A stretch of 64,000 nt of DNA, taken from contig OZ034968.1 in NCBI GenBank assembly GCA_964030785.1, positions 49,251,230-49,315,229 on the forward strand. The letters run 5' to 3'. The first letter of the stretch is position 1. Each line of letters starts with the position of its first letter. This DNA is from Siderastrea siderea. Lineage: Eukaryota; Cnidaria; Anthozoa; Scleractinia; Rhizangiidae. This document shows, piece by piece, positions 1-11,978 of the stretch. Below the pieces are notes generated by a model. It saw only the letters and a program-made list of their open reading frames with translations. It was not told where the DNA came from and made no database searches. Both the position numbers and the translations under genes were made by a program.

Positions 1-1659
1 CGATTTTTAGGGGGGGCATGATTTTTTCCTGTTAGTTTTTAGGGGGGGTTATGGAAAATTTCTCCCGATGTGAAAGAAGGTATAGGAGGGGGCATCACAA
101 AAAATTCAATAAAAACTGTCACCACCAGTTTGCGCATATTTAGCAGAAGGATCTGTAAATGAAGTTCTAGTATAGAGTGGAGCTTATAAATAGCAGTCGA
201 TGTCAATGAATAATAAACTTTCACTGATGCTTGCTTTCTCAGAACATTTTATTTTGTAATTCCATGTTCCTACCTTCTCCGCAGAGTCACTAAGAGGTAG
301 GGAAGGGGAAAGAGAAGGAGGGAGACTGCTCCATTCACTCTTCCCATTACCCCCCCCCCTGCCCCACGCTTATTAATTTTTAATTGTTATTTAAAATTTT
401 ATTAATGGGATACCAACGGGAGCCTCTGCAGAGGAGAGAGTCCGTGTTCTTAAGTTTATATTCCAATGGTGGTGAAGCTAGAGGGCCTCAAAATGTGCCA
501 ACTTGTACAAAACTCAATGGAAAGCAAAACTTGTGGTACTCCGTCCACTTCTGGTACTGCACCTTCTTTTAGCTGGTGATGATGGAAGTTCAGTGTCACT
601 ACTATCAGTCTCACTGTCACTATCACACTGTCGCTATCACTCAAGGTTCCTTCACTTCATTCTCAATAAACTAATTAGTAGTTTTGCTTATTAAACAATT
701 GTCATAATGTGGTTTATTTTGAGACTAAAAATGTCTCGTGTTAGTCATCAGGGTTTTTTGGGTGATGGTTGTGGTGGAGGAGCGGGGGGTCATGGTATTT
801 TGCCCACGGTTGTGGGTTATACAATGAGGGGGACAGGGAAAAAACACACCAAATAATAGGGGGGACTTCCAAAAAATGCAAGGGAAAAAATCTAAAATCA
901 CCATAGTCCTCCCCCCCTCTACATAAATTATGAACCCTCCCTTCTCTGGTCTCTAACATCCGAGTAAGTGACCAGCATGGATGGCTGCAGAATTGAATAA
1001 TCTGCAGGCTACTGACAGATTATAGCCTTATTGCTATTACGCTGAGTTAGGAAATACATCTTCATTAAAGGTCAGCTGCAGTTCAAGTCTCTTTCAATAT
1101 TTTTCTCTTAGTGTTCCCCGCTGACTCGATAAGCAATGCTATATGTAATTTTGTAAAATTAATTGATTGAATCAAGTTTCAGGTAAGAAGTTCAGGGGAC
1201 TCTTCGTGAAGGCTGCTTAGACCAATTTTTTTCTCTGATATTTTCTTTTATCTTGGTCAGATTAAATTGTCACTCAATCCATTCCAGCTTGATCCCCTCT
1301 CTTAAGAAAAAGCACCGTGATATTTTATTAAACAAAGTTCCTTGTCTTCCAGAACGACCAATTCTTGCAATGAGCATACACCTATTGTGTTTGTTTCTTC
1401 TGGACCCCTTTCAGGTAAGAGTACAGTTTAAGAGTACAGCCTGTGATGTAATCGTAGTTTGCAAACTAAATACTACCACTTACTTCTGAAATGACGAAAA
1501 TTAATAGTAGCACATTGTAAGTAGAGAGTGACCAAATATAGAGACCATGAAGAATAAATAATGCATTCGGACAAGGGAAGTCTTTTTTTGCAGCCTTGCA
1601 GATGAGTTACCTGAAAGAGTGCAATAAATTTAGAGGCAAGAAAACCTGTGAATTTTCAA
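1..1659. other. intergenic, no gene recognised
   Basis: No reading frame here resembles a protein family I know. The first 60 bases hold two copies of a TTTTTAGGGGGG-type motif. There is a C run near 350-360, and a G-rich then C-rich stretch at about 770-960, all low-complexity sequence. Short frames on both strands look random in composition. Confidence 0.5.
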
Positions 1660-1880
1660 AGACGAACCTTTACAAACTAGAGTTAATTTGTGAGCCACTA
1701 GGTTCATGAGCTACACGGATTCTTAACTTTTTCTTGTTCTCGAAACTGCAAAAATTATATATAGCAAAAATCAAAACCCGCAAGAACTTCAAACCAATCC
1801 GTAGCTGCTAGACGTAAACCTCTGAATTCTCCTAGAGCCCTCGTATTTTCAGTATTTACAGTAAGAAATGCCATGCGTTT
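1660..1880. repeat. dispersed repeat copy, family shared with 30.15-30.39 kb
   Basis: Reading along the plus strand, this stretch matches about 30150-30390 in order: a segment with 'gctacacggattcttaac', then 'gaaactgc.aaaaat', then 'ccgtagctgctag' followed by 'aaacctctgaat.ctcc'. The copies are diverged but collinear, in direct orientation. It is probably an interior fragment of a DNA transposon. Confidence 0.5.
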
Positions 1881-4476
1881 TATAAATTCTGTTCCCTGTA
1901 TCAGCTGTATGTGTCGAAAGGTGATCATCCCCAACTAAACGCCCGGGGTAAACCCCATTTGGTTGAAGTCTAAGCTTGTTTTCACCGCAAAATTAACCCA
2001 GTGTAGATTCTAGCGTTCCTGTTCCCTCTTTATATGAGCTGTTGTAGGTTTCAAATGCGTGACGTGGAATGACCTAGAAGAATTCACTATCATGCGTGTA
2101 ATTTACTCCGCGAATTTACTTTTTTGTTTTGTTTTATCCAGAAAAGGCTTTAAAAAGCCTCAGCAAGTCCAAGGCCCGAAATGTATACCTCATTTCTCAG
2201 TTGCCGACATTCGGATAAGCCTCAGTTCTTTTTGGTGAAAATGCTATATTCTATCCTGGAAAAAAATCGTTGCTTTGAGCCATTCAATGTACTCCAGTGT
2301 CCGGTCCATTTGGATCGAGTCTTCTAGAGCTTTCCTGTTTGTTTTCATCTTTTAAATGGCGTATTTTGATCCGTATAAAGTCCAAAACCCTCTTGCAAAT
2401 TGTTGCGTACAACAGTCGGTCGGGCCACCATTTTTCATAGGGTCCCCGATAACTTCCAAATATAAGCGTGATGGAGGCTTTGCAATAACCTAGCCCTGTC
2501 CCCAAGAAAACCAAAAGCAAAACATGATTAAGCCAGCAAGCAAGCAAGCAATCGATCGATTGATCGCGACCTTGAACAACCTACTACGACCGGAATTGTG
2601 TAGAACTATAGGCACTTAGGCACTTAGTAATAACAGTTAGTAACAGTTGCTTTTTAAAGGGCAGACTAGAGTCTAGAGGAATCGCAGAGCTCCTGAATGT
2701 TGTTTTGTGTTATTTGTTCGAAAGAAAAGACTACTACAAAACGCAATAGCGTGTTATTACGGTTGATGACTTATCGCCGGTTATTACAAATAGCGGCAAT
2801 GTGTAATAAATAACTGCAATTTGCAATACGTACATTGTTACAAAATAGGCGGAAAATACGACAAGTGTTTTATTACACTTCGTGACAGTCATTACAAATC
2901 ATGACAACTGTTACTACAATTCACGACAAGCATTGCAAATCACGATCGCCATGGTCGCCATGTCCGTTTACGAGATATCATCGTCTCAAGTTACCCCATA
3001 ATTCCTTGCAATTTCGCCTAGCGAACACATGTTTATTTGATCAGTTTACGCTACTTTCCGTAGGAAGAGGAAGCACGTGATTAAAGCAAATCTTGAAACA
3101 ATGTACTAGATGTAAAATATCGATAACAAGGAACAATTTGCTAAAGGTTTTATGGCAGATGCTCGAACCATCAGACGAAAATGACTTAAAAACTTCCTTA
3201 CGTGCGTGTTCTCGAGGACGTGATTTCATCTCCGTGAGTAACACGTTTATAGTAATAGTTTTTTTTTCGAACATGTGATTTTTTTCTAACTCTTTGAACA
3301 AAAAAAGAATGAATGGCAGGTCAAAAATATTTGGAAGAAAAGATAGGTCCCAATGCTAGTTTAAGAGTAAATAACTATTCTTTTCTCTGGTGAGCTTTTC
3401 CACCTTCAAACTGTGCAAACCCATTGTTGGACACCCCTTTACCCTCAATTTGTGTTCAACAGACGCACGCTATACACGCAAAGCCGATGACCTTTTATTT
3501 CACGATATTGCTTAGTACTCTGGCCCTTTTATTTTTGCACCTCTAAGGGTAAATCTCCAACACGGTTTTTAACTTCCTGAACGGTGAACTGTCGATAGGG
3601 TTTTGCGACGTTCCGCATGATTTGCGTGACATGTGCCTCGCGTTACGTTGTTTGAAATTCTCGGCTTTCGGTCCACCACCTACGTTCTTCGTATTGGAAC
3701 TATTAGGGAGCTTAAGCAACCACGACGGCAACGCCAAGGAAAACGTCACTTTAAAAATGACTTCCAAATATTTCAAACTTCTTGGCGATAGTGTCAACTC
3801 GTCCAAACTGTGTAATGTAGCCGAACAATCCGGGAGCTGACTCTGTGAGGAGGGCGTTACAGTTCGGGTAGAAAAATGAAACTTCTCTGTCGCGTGTTCC
3901 ATTCTACATAAAACTTTGAATTTGGTCATCTCACGTTGTTGTTTTGCAGAGGACGGCAAAGAAATGTACCAAACTCTGTATCGCACGTGCCGAGTCATTG
4001 TTTTGCTAATTAAACTTTTTGTTTTGTGACGTTCTCGTCAGCCGTCGCCGTCGTGTTTGCATAAGTTCCCTATTATCTGTTTGTTAAAACAGGAGTCTTT
4101 CATGAAATGTACGTCTCTTGTATCCACAATATTTTCATTCGAAATCGGTTAAAACTAGCGTTTATAAACACGATTGAAATAGTTTTATTACCGTATATAT
4201 GTTTCCTGTAGACTGAAGTTCCACTTAAATTCGCCACGTCTTCTCGCTTTGTAGCCAAGTCGGCTACAATAATTCTTGTCTTTTTGCTCCATATTTCTCC
4301 ATCACACTTCAAGCAAAGCGACCAAAGCGGGTAGAATCGTGGTGTACTGGTTAACTCGTATCTTTTCGTAATCGCCGTTTACGTCATGCCCACCCTCTTC
4401 AGAAATCCACTACCGCCAATAGGTTAGACAACACGCGCAGTTCACGCGTGGTTGCGCGCGAGATACGGGTTCCCGT
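1881..4476. other. intergenic, no gene recognised; weak ~22 bp repeats at 2865-2950
   Basis: At about 2865-2950 there are three or four degenerate ~22 bp units of the form 'ttacaaatcatgacaact'. A 151-codon minus-strand frame at 3543-3998 and an overlapping plus-strand frame at 3622-3840 show no domain I recognise. At about 4331 'gaatcgtggtgtactggtt' is matched in inverse orientation at about 8370-8395 and resembles a tRNA-type A box, so an old SINE pair is possible. Confidence 0.35.
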
Positions 4477-5175
4477 AAACTCTCACCCTTTGAAAATTCA
4501 CTGTGACACTGTGACAGCGACGGAGGTAAAATTCGCCTTCCTTATATTCTCACCCTGTGAAAATTCCCTGTGACACTGTGACAGCAACGAAAGTAAAATT
4601 CGCTCCCTTATACTCTCACTCTTTGAAAATTCCCTGTAACACTGTGACAGCGACGGAAGTAAAATGCACTCCCCTTATACTCTGTCTTTAAAACTCTCTG
4701 TGACACTGTGACAGCGACGAAAGTAAACTGTACTTCCCTTATAGTCTAACGCTTTGAAAATTCACTGTGACACTGTGACGGCGACGGAAGAAAATTCGCC
4801 TTCCTTATATTTTCACCCTTTGAAAATTCACTGTGACAGCGATGAAAGTAAAATTCGCCTTCCTTATACTCTCATTCTTTGAAAATTCACTTTGTCACTG
4901 TGACGGCGACGGAAGTAAATTCGCCTTCCTTTTTTTCTCACCCTTTGAAAATTCACTGTGACAGCGATGAAAGTAAAATTCGCCTTCCTTATATTCTCAT
5001 TCTTTGAAAATTCACTGTGACACTGTGACAGCGACGGAAGTAAAATGTACATTCCATATACTCTCAACCTTTGAAATTCACTGTGACACTGTGACAGCGA
5101 CGGAAGTGAAACACGTTTGCCTTATAATCTCATGCTTAGAAAATTCCCTGTGACACTGTGACATCGACAGATTGG
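4477..5175. repeat. minisatellite, 11 copies of a ~65 bp unit
   Basis: Eleven head-to-tail copies start near 4480, 4547, 4612, 4679, 4743, 4810, 4869, 4935, 4993, 5060 and 5127. Each copy runs 'tctcaccctttgaaaattca', then 'ctgtgacactgtgacagcga', then 'cggaagtaaaattcgccttc'. Copies 6 and 8 both lack one internal 'actgtgac' octamer and both read 'gatgaaag'. This indicates that a two-unit block (copies 5-6 and 7-8) was amplified. The last copy decays at about 5175. Reading frames across the array are by-products of the repeat. Confidence 0.95.
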
Positions 5176-6299
5176 AAATACGCAAAATACATAGTGGTGC
5201 CCTTTGAAAGTCCAGGTTTAGAAGATAACATTCCTGAGTGGGTTTTGAATAGTCCAAAGTTTCTAGGGCCACGCGTACTTCTGAGTTGGATCGAACCTGG
5301 GAGTAAAAGGTCTGCGAATGTTTTTGCGATGAGTTCGAATCTCAAACCGGTTCTTGCTGTTTAGCAGGCTGCCCAGTTAAGCTGGTGCCGTGTATTAGCG
5401 GTAAGTGATGCTTGCCCAGATAGTTGGCGTGAACAAGCCACTGGAAATGTTAATTATGCAACTGTATTTTCTGTAAATTAAAATTTGTCGCTACTACTTC
5501 AGCCACTTAGTTTTTGTAATTTCAATCATGTCTTTGACACTTGCGCGTGGAAAAATTAATATTTATTCCAAATATTCACCATATTTACCAGTCTCGTTTC
5601 CGTTTCACTGAGTATAGCAAACGGAAACTGAAACTAGGAAGACAGAGTATTCTGATCAACAGCGCGCGAAAAACTTCAAACGAGGTGCAAAACGACAAAA
5701 TCGCGGGAAAGAAAATTATTGGACCCATACCTTAGTAAATTGATTTAAATTTTGACTGCTTAAATTTTAATTAATTTATTTCACTGCTTGGATTTCAAGT
5801 CTTCCTAGGTGGATACCGCAAAGGCAAGAGATATTCTGAAGGAAGTTCACTCTCTCCATCGAGTTGCCTTAGAACGAGATACTTCCTCAAATCATAGTCA
5901 ACTGGCTTGAGCTTTTTTCTTGGTCCCACAACGTGGTTAAGGATAAAATGTTTCCAGCTCCGGGCGCATGGCCCCGGAAACAAATTTAAAAATGTCACAC
6001 ATTGAGTTTGAGCCGGTAAATTTATTTACTTTCGTCTTAGCTCCTCCTGGTTCTAGGAAAGGCGGAACTTTACAGGCAGGTTTTAAGGGCCCAGTTCTCG
6101 CTGCCGAGGAAAGCTGTGATGCACCAATTGTCATTGAAGACGTCACTAAGAATTGATTGTTTCTTCATTTGAAAGAGACGGGAGGAGTCGGTGTCTTCGG
6201 CCCGGGATGAGGTCCATTTTTGGATGGAGGATGTCTTTTTGTTCTTCTTCTTGTTTTTGAGTTAGATTGTTGAAATTTCTTGGTAAGTTGATCACGAAG
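5176..6299. other. intergenic, no gene recognised
   Basis: Nothing protein-like is visible. A tRNA-type B box (GAGTTCGAATCTC) sits at 5331-5343 just after the minisatellite, which may be a relic of a tRNA-derived SINE. No convincing A box precedes it. Confidence 0.35.
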
Positions 6300-6319
6300 T
6301 ACAATATATATTTTTGTTA

Positions 6320-8010
6320 AGGAAGCTTTATTAACAGTACACCACGGGTTACAACTAAATTAAATAAAAGATTACAAGGTAAAAAAAGTAACAAAAGGAA
6401 AAAATAACGTTAACCATATTACGTGATCAGAAAATTTCGGTGGTGTCAGCAGGCACACTAATTAGCACAAAAACCGAAAAGAAAAAAAAAACATTGAGCA
6501 AGCAAACAATTAAAGGACAAAATCAAAATAAAGTAACATACCGGTATAATATGAATGCTGCAATGATGCAGACGTGCTGCTGGGTTGAAGGACCAAGAGG
6601 TTTTGGAATGTTTTTTTGGGGTCAGGTCTATTTCTTTGAAACTATTCCACCATCGTTCGCTATTTTAAAAATGTGAATTAAGTACGATGAGAAATCGTGA
6701 AATTTTGGAGAGCATTCTTCAAGTTCCCAGACCAAATAAAATATTTCGCTGTCCAGAAACAAAAATTGGTTTTCCAGTTGACCTTTTGATATTATAGTCT
6801 CGATATTTTGTTGACTTTGATATGTGTGTTGTTCACCATTATTTGACATTAGCTTCTTATGTACAAATCTGGATGGTTTTCACTCGTCATAAAATGATTG
6901 TAAGAAGTTCTCGTGATTTTCCGGCTGGCATCTTGCAATTTGAATGCGCAGATGGTTGATTGCTGCAATCATCCCCCAAAAAGTTAAAAGTTTGACTTGG
7001 AGGTTATGCTTGTTTTGGAAAGGTCTACGTTAGAGACAGAAAGTTGAAGGAGTCGTCCATTAAACGATTGACTTCGCTTATACCTTTGAAAAATAAATCT
7101 TTATAAAATACAGATTTGTTTCCAATTCTTATAAGTGAGTTATGCCATAAAGGTAATAAGCGAAGATGTTTATCGCGTGTTACCGTTCCTCAAAAGAGAT
7201 CTCTGACCAAATTTCAAGAGTTTCTTTGACAAGAGGATCTGACACCTTTATGATGCCGTGCATGTCGTTTGGGTTCGATAGTGTCACTTTATCTCCATAT
7301 CTTTGGAGTTCGGTATCAAAGAACATTTTCCAGCTGCCTCCATTTCCAGTGTCAAGGTATACATTTTAACCCGGGTTGATTATAGAAGATTTGTCAAAAG
7401 AAACAGTATCAATCATCGTAAGTCCTCCTTGTGGTTAGTCAATTATCATCACATTCCTTTTTATTTTGTCACCTTTGCCGTTCCATAAAAAATTGTATTG
7501 ATTTCTTTGATTGATTCAGGGCTTGATTGTAAAGGAGCTAGTACGTACACTAGTTGCGACGTAATAATTTTTTCTAGTTTGTCATTGTAGTCTTGGAAGA
7601 TTGTAATGTCAGGATCTATTGAAAACCAGACACCAAGAGCTTTATCTTTTTCTCTGGCCATTTTCAGAGCCGATTCATACGGCTCTCGTTTTGCTGCTGT
7701 TGAGTCTAAGGCCAGATGCATCACCAGAACGTTTTGGTAAATCCACAGCCTCTTTAACAGATCGTTCAGAGCCCAATGAGCTAAAATGAGTGTTGTATTA
7801 TCTGCGTTTTGACTTAACATAATTTCTTCCCCATTTACTGTTATACCGACAATCTATTTCCTTTTGTGTACAGCCTCAGCCAATACTTCTATCGAGAGAA
7901 TGAATATGCAGGGCGACAACGGGCAGCCTTGCCTAACTTCTCTGCTAGCCTCGACTGAAGAAATTGCTGGCCCATATGGCGTTCCGTTACGAACAAAATC
8001 TTAAAAGCAT
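6320..8010 (-). pseudogene. LINE fragment, C-terminal part of the reverse transcriptase ORF, broken
   Basis: Translating the minus strand from about 8000 downward gives RT motif RQGCPLSP (near 7921-7940), then QNADNTTLIL at 7790-7812 in place of the usual Y-A-D-D catalytic box. Further down come ALGVWFSIDP, NDYPQGGLTMID, GSWKMFFDTEL, ISDP-like VSDPLVKETLEIWSEIS and PLWHNSLIRIGNK, which are conserved late-ORF2 blocks of L1-like LINEs. The pieces lie in different frames, with an in-frame TAG at 7854-7856. The copy is 5'-truncated at about 8010 and probably ends near an AATAAA (minus strand, about 6327-6332). Both catalytic aspartates of the NADN box are compromised (one Asp and the Tyr are replaced), so it is dead. 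Family-level assignment is from motif order only. Confidence 0.8.
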
Positions 8011-9058
8011 ATCATACAAGCGGCAAATACGTTCTCTCAAAAGAGGGTCGTTCTCCTGCACACGAAACCGCATTGTAGCAGTCAAATTCCTGCAAAATTA
8101 CATCGAATAGCCTCAAAGTTAGTTCCAAAAATCTGCAAACATAACGAATGGCATTCAAAAACTATTTACGTTGTTGTGAACGTATTGAATTACACATAAA
8201 AACGTAAAACGATTACAGAGACGGCGAAATATATCGACAGAAGATCGAAACGACCAAAATTTAATCGAACCGCACGAAAGTGAATCGAAACGCCATTTTT
8301 CTTTCGCCGTTAGAGACCTCTGCTAGCAGGGAACCAACCTCGTTTCCAAGGTCTCGAAATGATGTACTTCGTTAACCGGTACACCACGATTCTGCCCCAA
8401 AGGGTGCCTCTTTGTTTATTGTCATCTGCCCTCCAAATAAATTCCCACGCTGAAATATATTTTTAAAAACAAGCTCGCATGTTTGTTTTGGGTCTCGGCT
8501 TATAGCCGAATAAATACGGTACGTCAAAATTAGTTTGCTTTGCTTTCGAACAGTACGAGAATGCTTAAATTCATCTCTCTATTTCAAAACCTGCTTGCTT
8601 CCCAGTCTCAGTAAACACTTGTCTCGTATTCGAATTTACTCGGACAAGCTGGTTGAAAATCGAAATGTTCTCCTACAAAAACCAATAACTCGGCTTGGAA
8701 ATAAAAAAGGAAAAAGGAAACAAGCTACATGTGCATGGGAATTGGCAAAGTAAGTCGAGTTGCGTTCATTGCGGCCCTGCGTCCGTCTTGTGTATAATTT
8801 CTGATTTCCTTGTTAGGGAAATTGTATCACGGCTACGTAAACGCATCACTGCAACGCAGACAAAATCCTGCCAAACCTCAAGTCACAAAACAGCGCATTT
8901 GAAGCAAAATGAAATATTTCCTTCACAAGTCACAGCCTCGGGGAGATTCTCCCATTTTTAGCCAATGACGTCACGTTAGTGACGTCATGGCTAATGCTGT
9001 AGCCTAAAAAATGAACGCTTTTTGTCTTTCTTCTGTGAGGCCGGGGATGTATTCTGTG
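8011..9058. other. intergenic, no gene recognised
   Basis: No domain-bearing frame is visible. The stretch contains the CRE palindrome at 8959-8993 (listed separately) and, at about 8370-8395, an inverted match to 4331-4356. Confidence 0.4.
8959..8993. promoter_or_regulatory. palindrome with two CRE octamers
   Basis: The arms 'tagcca.tgacgtcac' face each other across a 4 bp 'gtta' spacer. Each arm holds a perfect TGACGTCA (8966-8973 and 8980-8987), the consensus site for CREB/ATF bZIP factors. Whether it drives any transcript is unknown, because no gene start follows within the readable sequence. Confidence 0.45.
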
Positions 9059-9158
9059 AGATGTTGGGAGGGGTGTGCCACCGGAACACTGAAACCCTTA
9101 CCTCAACTGCGGCACATACCCATACAGCTTATACTATGGGAGTACGACCCCCGGGCTT
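9059..9158. repeat. deleted copy of the CCCGGG/'gcggcacata' repeat seen at 47.2 kb
   Basis: It begins 'gttgggaggggtgtgccac', contains 'ctgaaacccttacc' and ends 'gcggcacatacc...tatgggagtac...cccccggg'. These are the outer parts of the element at 47211-47661 with its middle missing. Confidence 0.6.
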
Positions 9159-9516
9159 AGAAGTGTTCTGCATTTGCGAGTCTGGATATACTTCGAATGC
9201 GCTGTGTTGTATATTTGAGATCTGGCAGGATTTACTCGCGTTGTAGTCCTGCGTTTACTAAGCCGAAGTAAACATTTTCACAGCAGCAAACACAAGACGG
9301 ACTCGTCAATTTGAGATTTAGTATGAATAGAACGTCGTGGCCGCAACGAACCAACTCGACTTATTTCGCGAATTATTGTGTTCTGCTGCGAAGCAGAAAC
9401 ACTTTGTAAGCCGAGAAGGTGTGAACTGTAACTTGTAATGTGAAGTAACAGAAGAAAAATAGGAAGAACCGTCACCACCAGCTACTACCGCATGTATTGC
9501 TCGAAGATATTTCAAG
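9159..9516. other. flank of the gypsy element, nothing recognised
   Basis: Only short random frames are present. The sequence ends in the left ATAT of the gypsy target duplication. Confidence 0.4.
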
Positions 9517-9520
9517 ATAT

Positions 9521-9647
9521 TGTAGCGTTCACTGATGCCGAGAAAAACGTCAGAAAACGTGCTACCAAAACTGAATAAAACTGTATTTTATAATCCGTCG
9601 TTACGACAACAACTAGTGCGCATGCTCCACAAAGTACATCCGCTACA
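9521..9647 (-). repeat. 3' LTR of the gypsy element
   Basis: A 127 bp repeat, TGTAGCG...CGCTACA, matches 14449-14573. It is very short for a Ty3/gypsy LTR. A TGTAGC/GCTACA inverted hexamer closes both ends. Confidence 0.93.
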
Positions 9648-9652
9648 CAGCT

Positions 9653-9687
<35 letters not shown>
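9648..9687 (-). promoter_or_regulatory. polypurine tract, largely a 34-base G run
   Basis: On the minus strand the sequence just upstream of the 3' LTR reads 34 G (plus-strand C at 9654-9687), then 'gaagctg', then the LTR. This is the position and composition of the plus-strand primer tract of LTR retrotransposons. A pure G run this long is unusual and probably varies in length between alleles and in assemblies. Confidence 0.8.
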
Positions 9688-9690
<3 letters not shown>

Positions 9691-9987
9691 AGCTTCAGTG
9701 CCTGGGGTCTATAAACTAAAGCTGGAATTAAAAAACTGTTTACATAGGGCTCCTTACTTGCCAGTATTAAATTCACAACATGCCTAAGGGGGAAACGCAC
9801 AAAAACGAATTACCAACATGAACGTACAATTACTGAATGCGACCGACTAAATGGAAAGTGAACAATGTTCGTCTGTGGTCTTTTCCTCAGTAAGAGAGAG
9901 TTCAATTGAAGCCTCGTTCGAGCTTAGTTTCAAACAATAACGGCATAAATGTTCGTTTGGCTCTCCGTAGATAAACTTTATTAGCTT

Positions 9988-10479
9988 TCATCGTGCTAAC
10001 CCACTCTCCAAAGCGTTCAGGGCCTTCACCTTCCTCTTCCCTTGGCCTCTCTGTACTTCTTCTACCACTGTCTCTGGAAGTGGGTCTAGTTTGAAGGGTA
10101 TGTTGGCTCCAACATCCCCTCTCGGTTCTGCAGCTCCACACTCCGCAATAGCCTCAACATCCTGTAACACATCCGCTTGTTCACGCCAGTTGTCGCCCTC
10201 TCCTCCTTCTACTTCTCCCACTGAAATTTCCGACCCCGCATCGGAATAGTGTATGCTTGGCTCTTCATCATTCAAAGACTGAGTTACTCCATCGTCAACG
10301 ACCAACTGCTTTGGAGCAACAACACTCTGCAATACTTGGGGTTCTCTTGATGGAGAGGGAGCACGGACAGATAACCAACTCTCAATAGCTGGTCCCAGAT
10401 GAGGCTTTAACGTGTCAGAATGAACTACCTTGGGCTTGGCTCTCTGTGACTTTTGGATACGATAAACCACATCTGATCA
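9988..10479 (-). pseudogene. gypsy integrase C-terminal tail, after an in-frame stop
   Basis: The frame continues from the integrase through a TGA at 10477-10479. The residues after the stop (SDVVYRIQKSQRAKPKVVHS) are the usual start of the segment following the integrase core in this gypsy lineage, ahead of an acidic, low-complexity tail ending at 9988. There is no chromodomain signature. The stop would truncate the enzyme. Confidence 0.75.
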
Positions 10480-11275
10480 GGCCACAGTCACTGGGTAGGG
10501 ACCCTCCCTTGGACAGTCGAGTTTCGGGTTTCTATCCTTCTTACGGCGTACTTGATGTAACCACACGCTGTCACCCACTTGAAACGGTTTCCCAGCCATG
10601 TTCTTGTTGTGATTTCGTTTCTGAAACAGCAGCTTTCTTGAGTTTTTGTCGTGCGCACTGATGGGCAGCGGCCAACCTCTGATGCAGGGCTTGTGCGTAA
10701 GCTGTGACCGGACATGGACTATCAGGGAGTAATTCAGTAACAGCATCCAATGGCACTTCGATTTCTCTTCCTAGCATCAGTTCATTGGGAATCGACCGCG
10801 TGGATTCGTGAACAGAAGCCATCATACAAGTGGGTAACTGAAGGTCCCAATCTCCTTGTTTGTCATTTAATTTTCCCCTGAGCATTTCAATCAATGTGCG
10901 ATTGTATCTTTCAACTTGCCCGCCTGATTGTGGGTGTAGGGGTGTTGTTCTCGTCTTTTCAATGTCAAGTAGCTTGCAAACTTCTGCCGAGACCTTTGAT
11001 TCAAAATTGGTGCCCTGGTCACTATGGAATTGCCGTGGCACGCCAAAACGACAAAGTAATTTAGATACCAACGTTTCTGCAACAGTTTCGGCACTCTGGT
11101 CAGGAATGGCATAACGTTCGGTCCATTTAGTGAAGTAATCAGTCACAACAAGCACGTATCTGTTTCCTCTGGGTGTTAAAGGCAGGGGACCAAGTATGTC
11201 CATTGCGATTCTCTCTCGCTTTAAAGGAGCGCGGCGATTTCGCCCTGATGGATGTCTTCTTAGCACCACAGTCAT
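10477..11275 (-). pseudogene. gypsy integrase core
   Basis: The DDE-type core is visible: MDILGPLPLTPRGNRYVLVV with the first Asp, then HSDQGTNF with the second, then GGQVERYNRTLIE with the Glu, followed by a GDSVWLH-like block. All three catalytic residues survive. The H2C2 finger upstream (AHHNHTTAGHRGVNK ... VTRCHDCG, about 11260-11400) is in another frame, so a frameshift separates finger and core. Related coral and fish gypsy elements keep these in one polyprotein. Confidence 0.9.
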
Positions 11276-11410
11276 GACATCTGGTTACCCATTTGTGGGT
11301 CTGCGAAGTCAAACCAGGCCAATAATAGCGGCGTCTAAGACAATTGAGAGTCTTGTTAACTCCTCTGTGACCAGCTGTCGTATGATTGTGGTGAGCTTGA
11401 AGGGCAGTCT
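11260..11410 (-). pseudogene. gypsy integrase H2C2 zinc finger, separate frame
   Basis: The minus-strand frame reads HHNHTTAGHRGVNKTL, then RRRYYWPGL, then VTRCHDCG. This is the HHCC zinc-binding motif that precedes retroviral-type integrase cores. It is out of frame with the core. Confidence 0.85.
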
Positions 11411-11519
11411 CTCAAACTGTCTGGAAGCAAAATTTGGTATGCTACTCGGTCGCCACTATCACTCTCTCATCTACGACAGAGCAGAAAAGGCGATCCCTCT
11501 GGGTCTAAAGCGCCTTTAA

Positions 11520-11978
11520 TGCAGGGCTTTTATCGGACACGTCTGGCTATGGTGGGCGTTCCTTAGTGGAATTCTTCAACTCAATAAAGGTCTTCAAGAG
11601 AGTATCTTTTAACTGCTGTTGTTTCAGGTACTCGTTTGTCCACACAGGTTCCAATTTCACAACGCCACATTTCCTCTTCAGTCGGCGTTCCCACTTCACA
11701 CCTGGGTTGCGGCCCCTTCTTCCGCCACACTTGACACTATTTGCAGCGGTTCCGACAGGGTCTCCGAGACAGCGCATCAGCATTATTGTGGCGTTTGCCT
11801 TCTCGATACTCAGTTTCAAATTGAAGGGTGCTCAAGAAGGAAATCCAGCATGCTAACTGTCCCTCCGAGCGCGTGATCTGTCCGAACTAACAACTGGGAT
11901 CCCTGCAGATAATGCCGGTGCAGTTTGGTGAATTCAACAATTGCTAGTAGCTCTCACCTTGTAGTACGATAATTCCTC
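11520..11978 (-). pseudogene. gypsy connection/late RNase H segment, frameshifted
   Basis: The segment lies between the RNase H start and the H2C2 finger. A 90-codon frame at 11547-11819 is rich in Arg/Lys and Cys and is probably a shifted reading of the original. I cannot identify residues with confidence. Confidence 0.5.

Noticed and set aside
4477..5175. CRISPR array
   Set aside because: The whole ~65 bp unit repeats, with no unique spacers between short repeats. It is a minisatellite in a eukaryotic context.
9588..9800. Gly-rich protein
   Set aside because: The Gly run is the 34-base G tract of the retrotransposon PPT.
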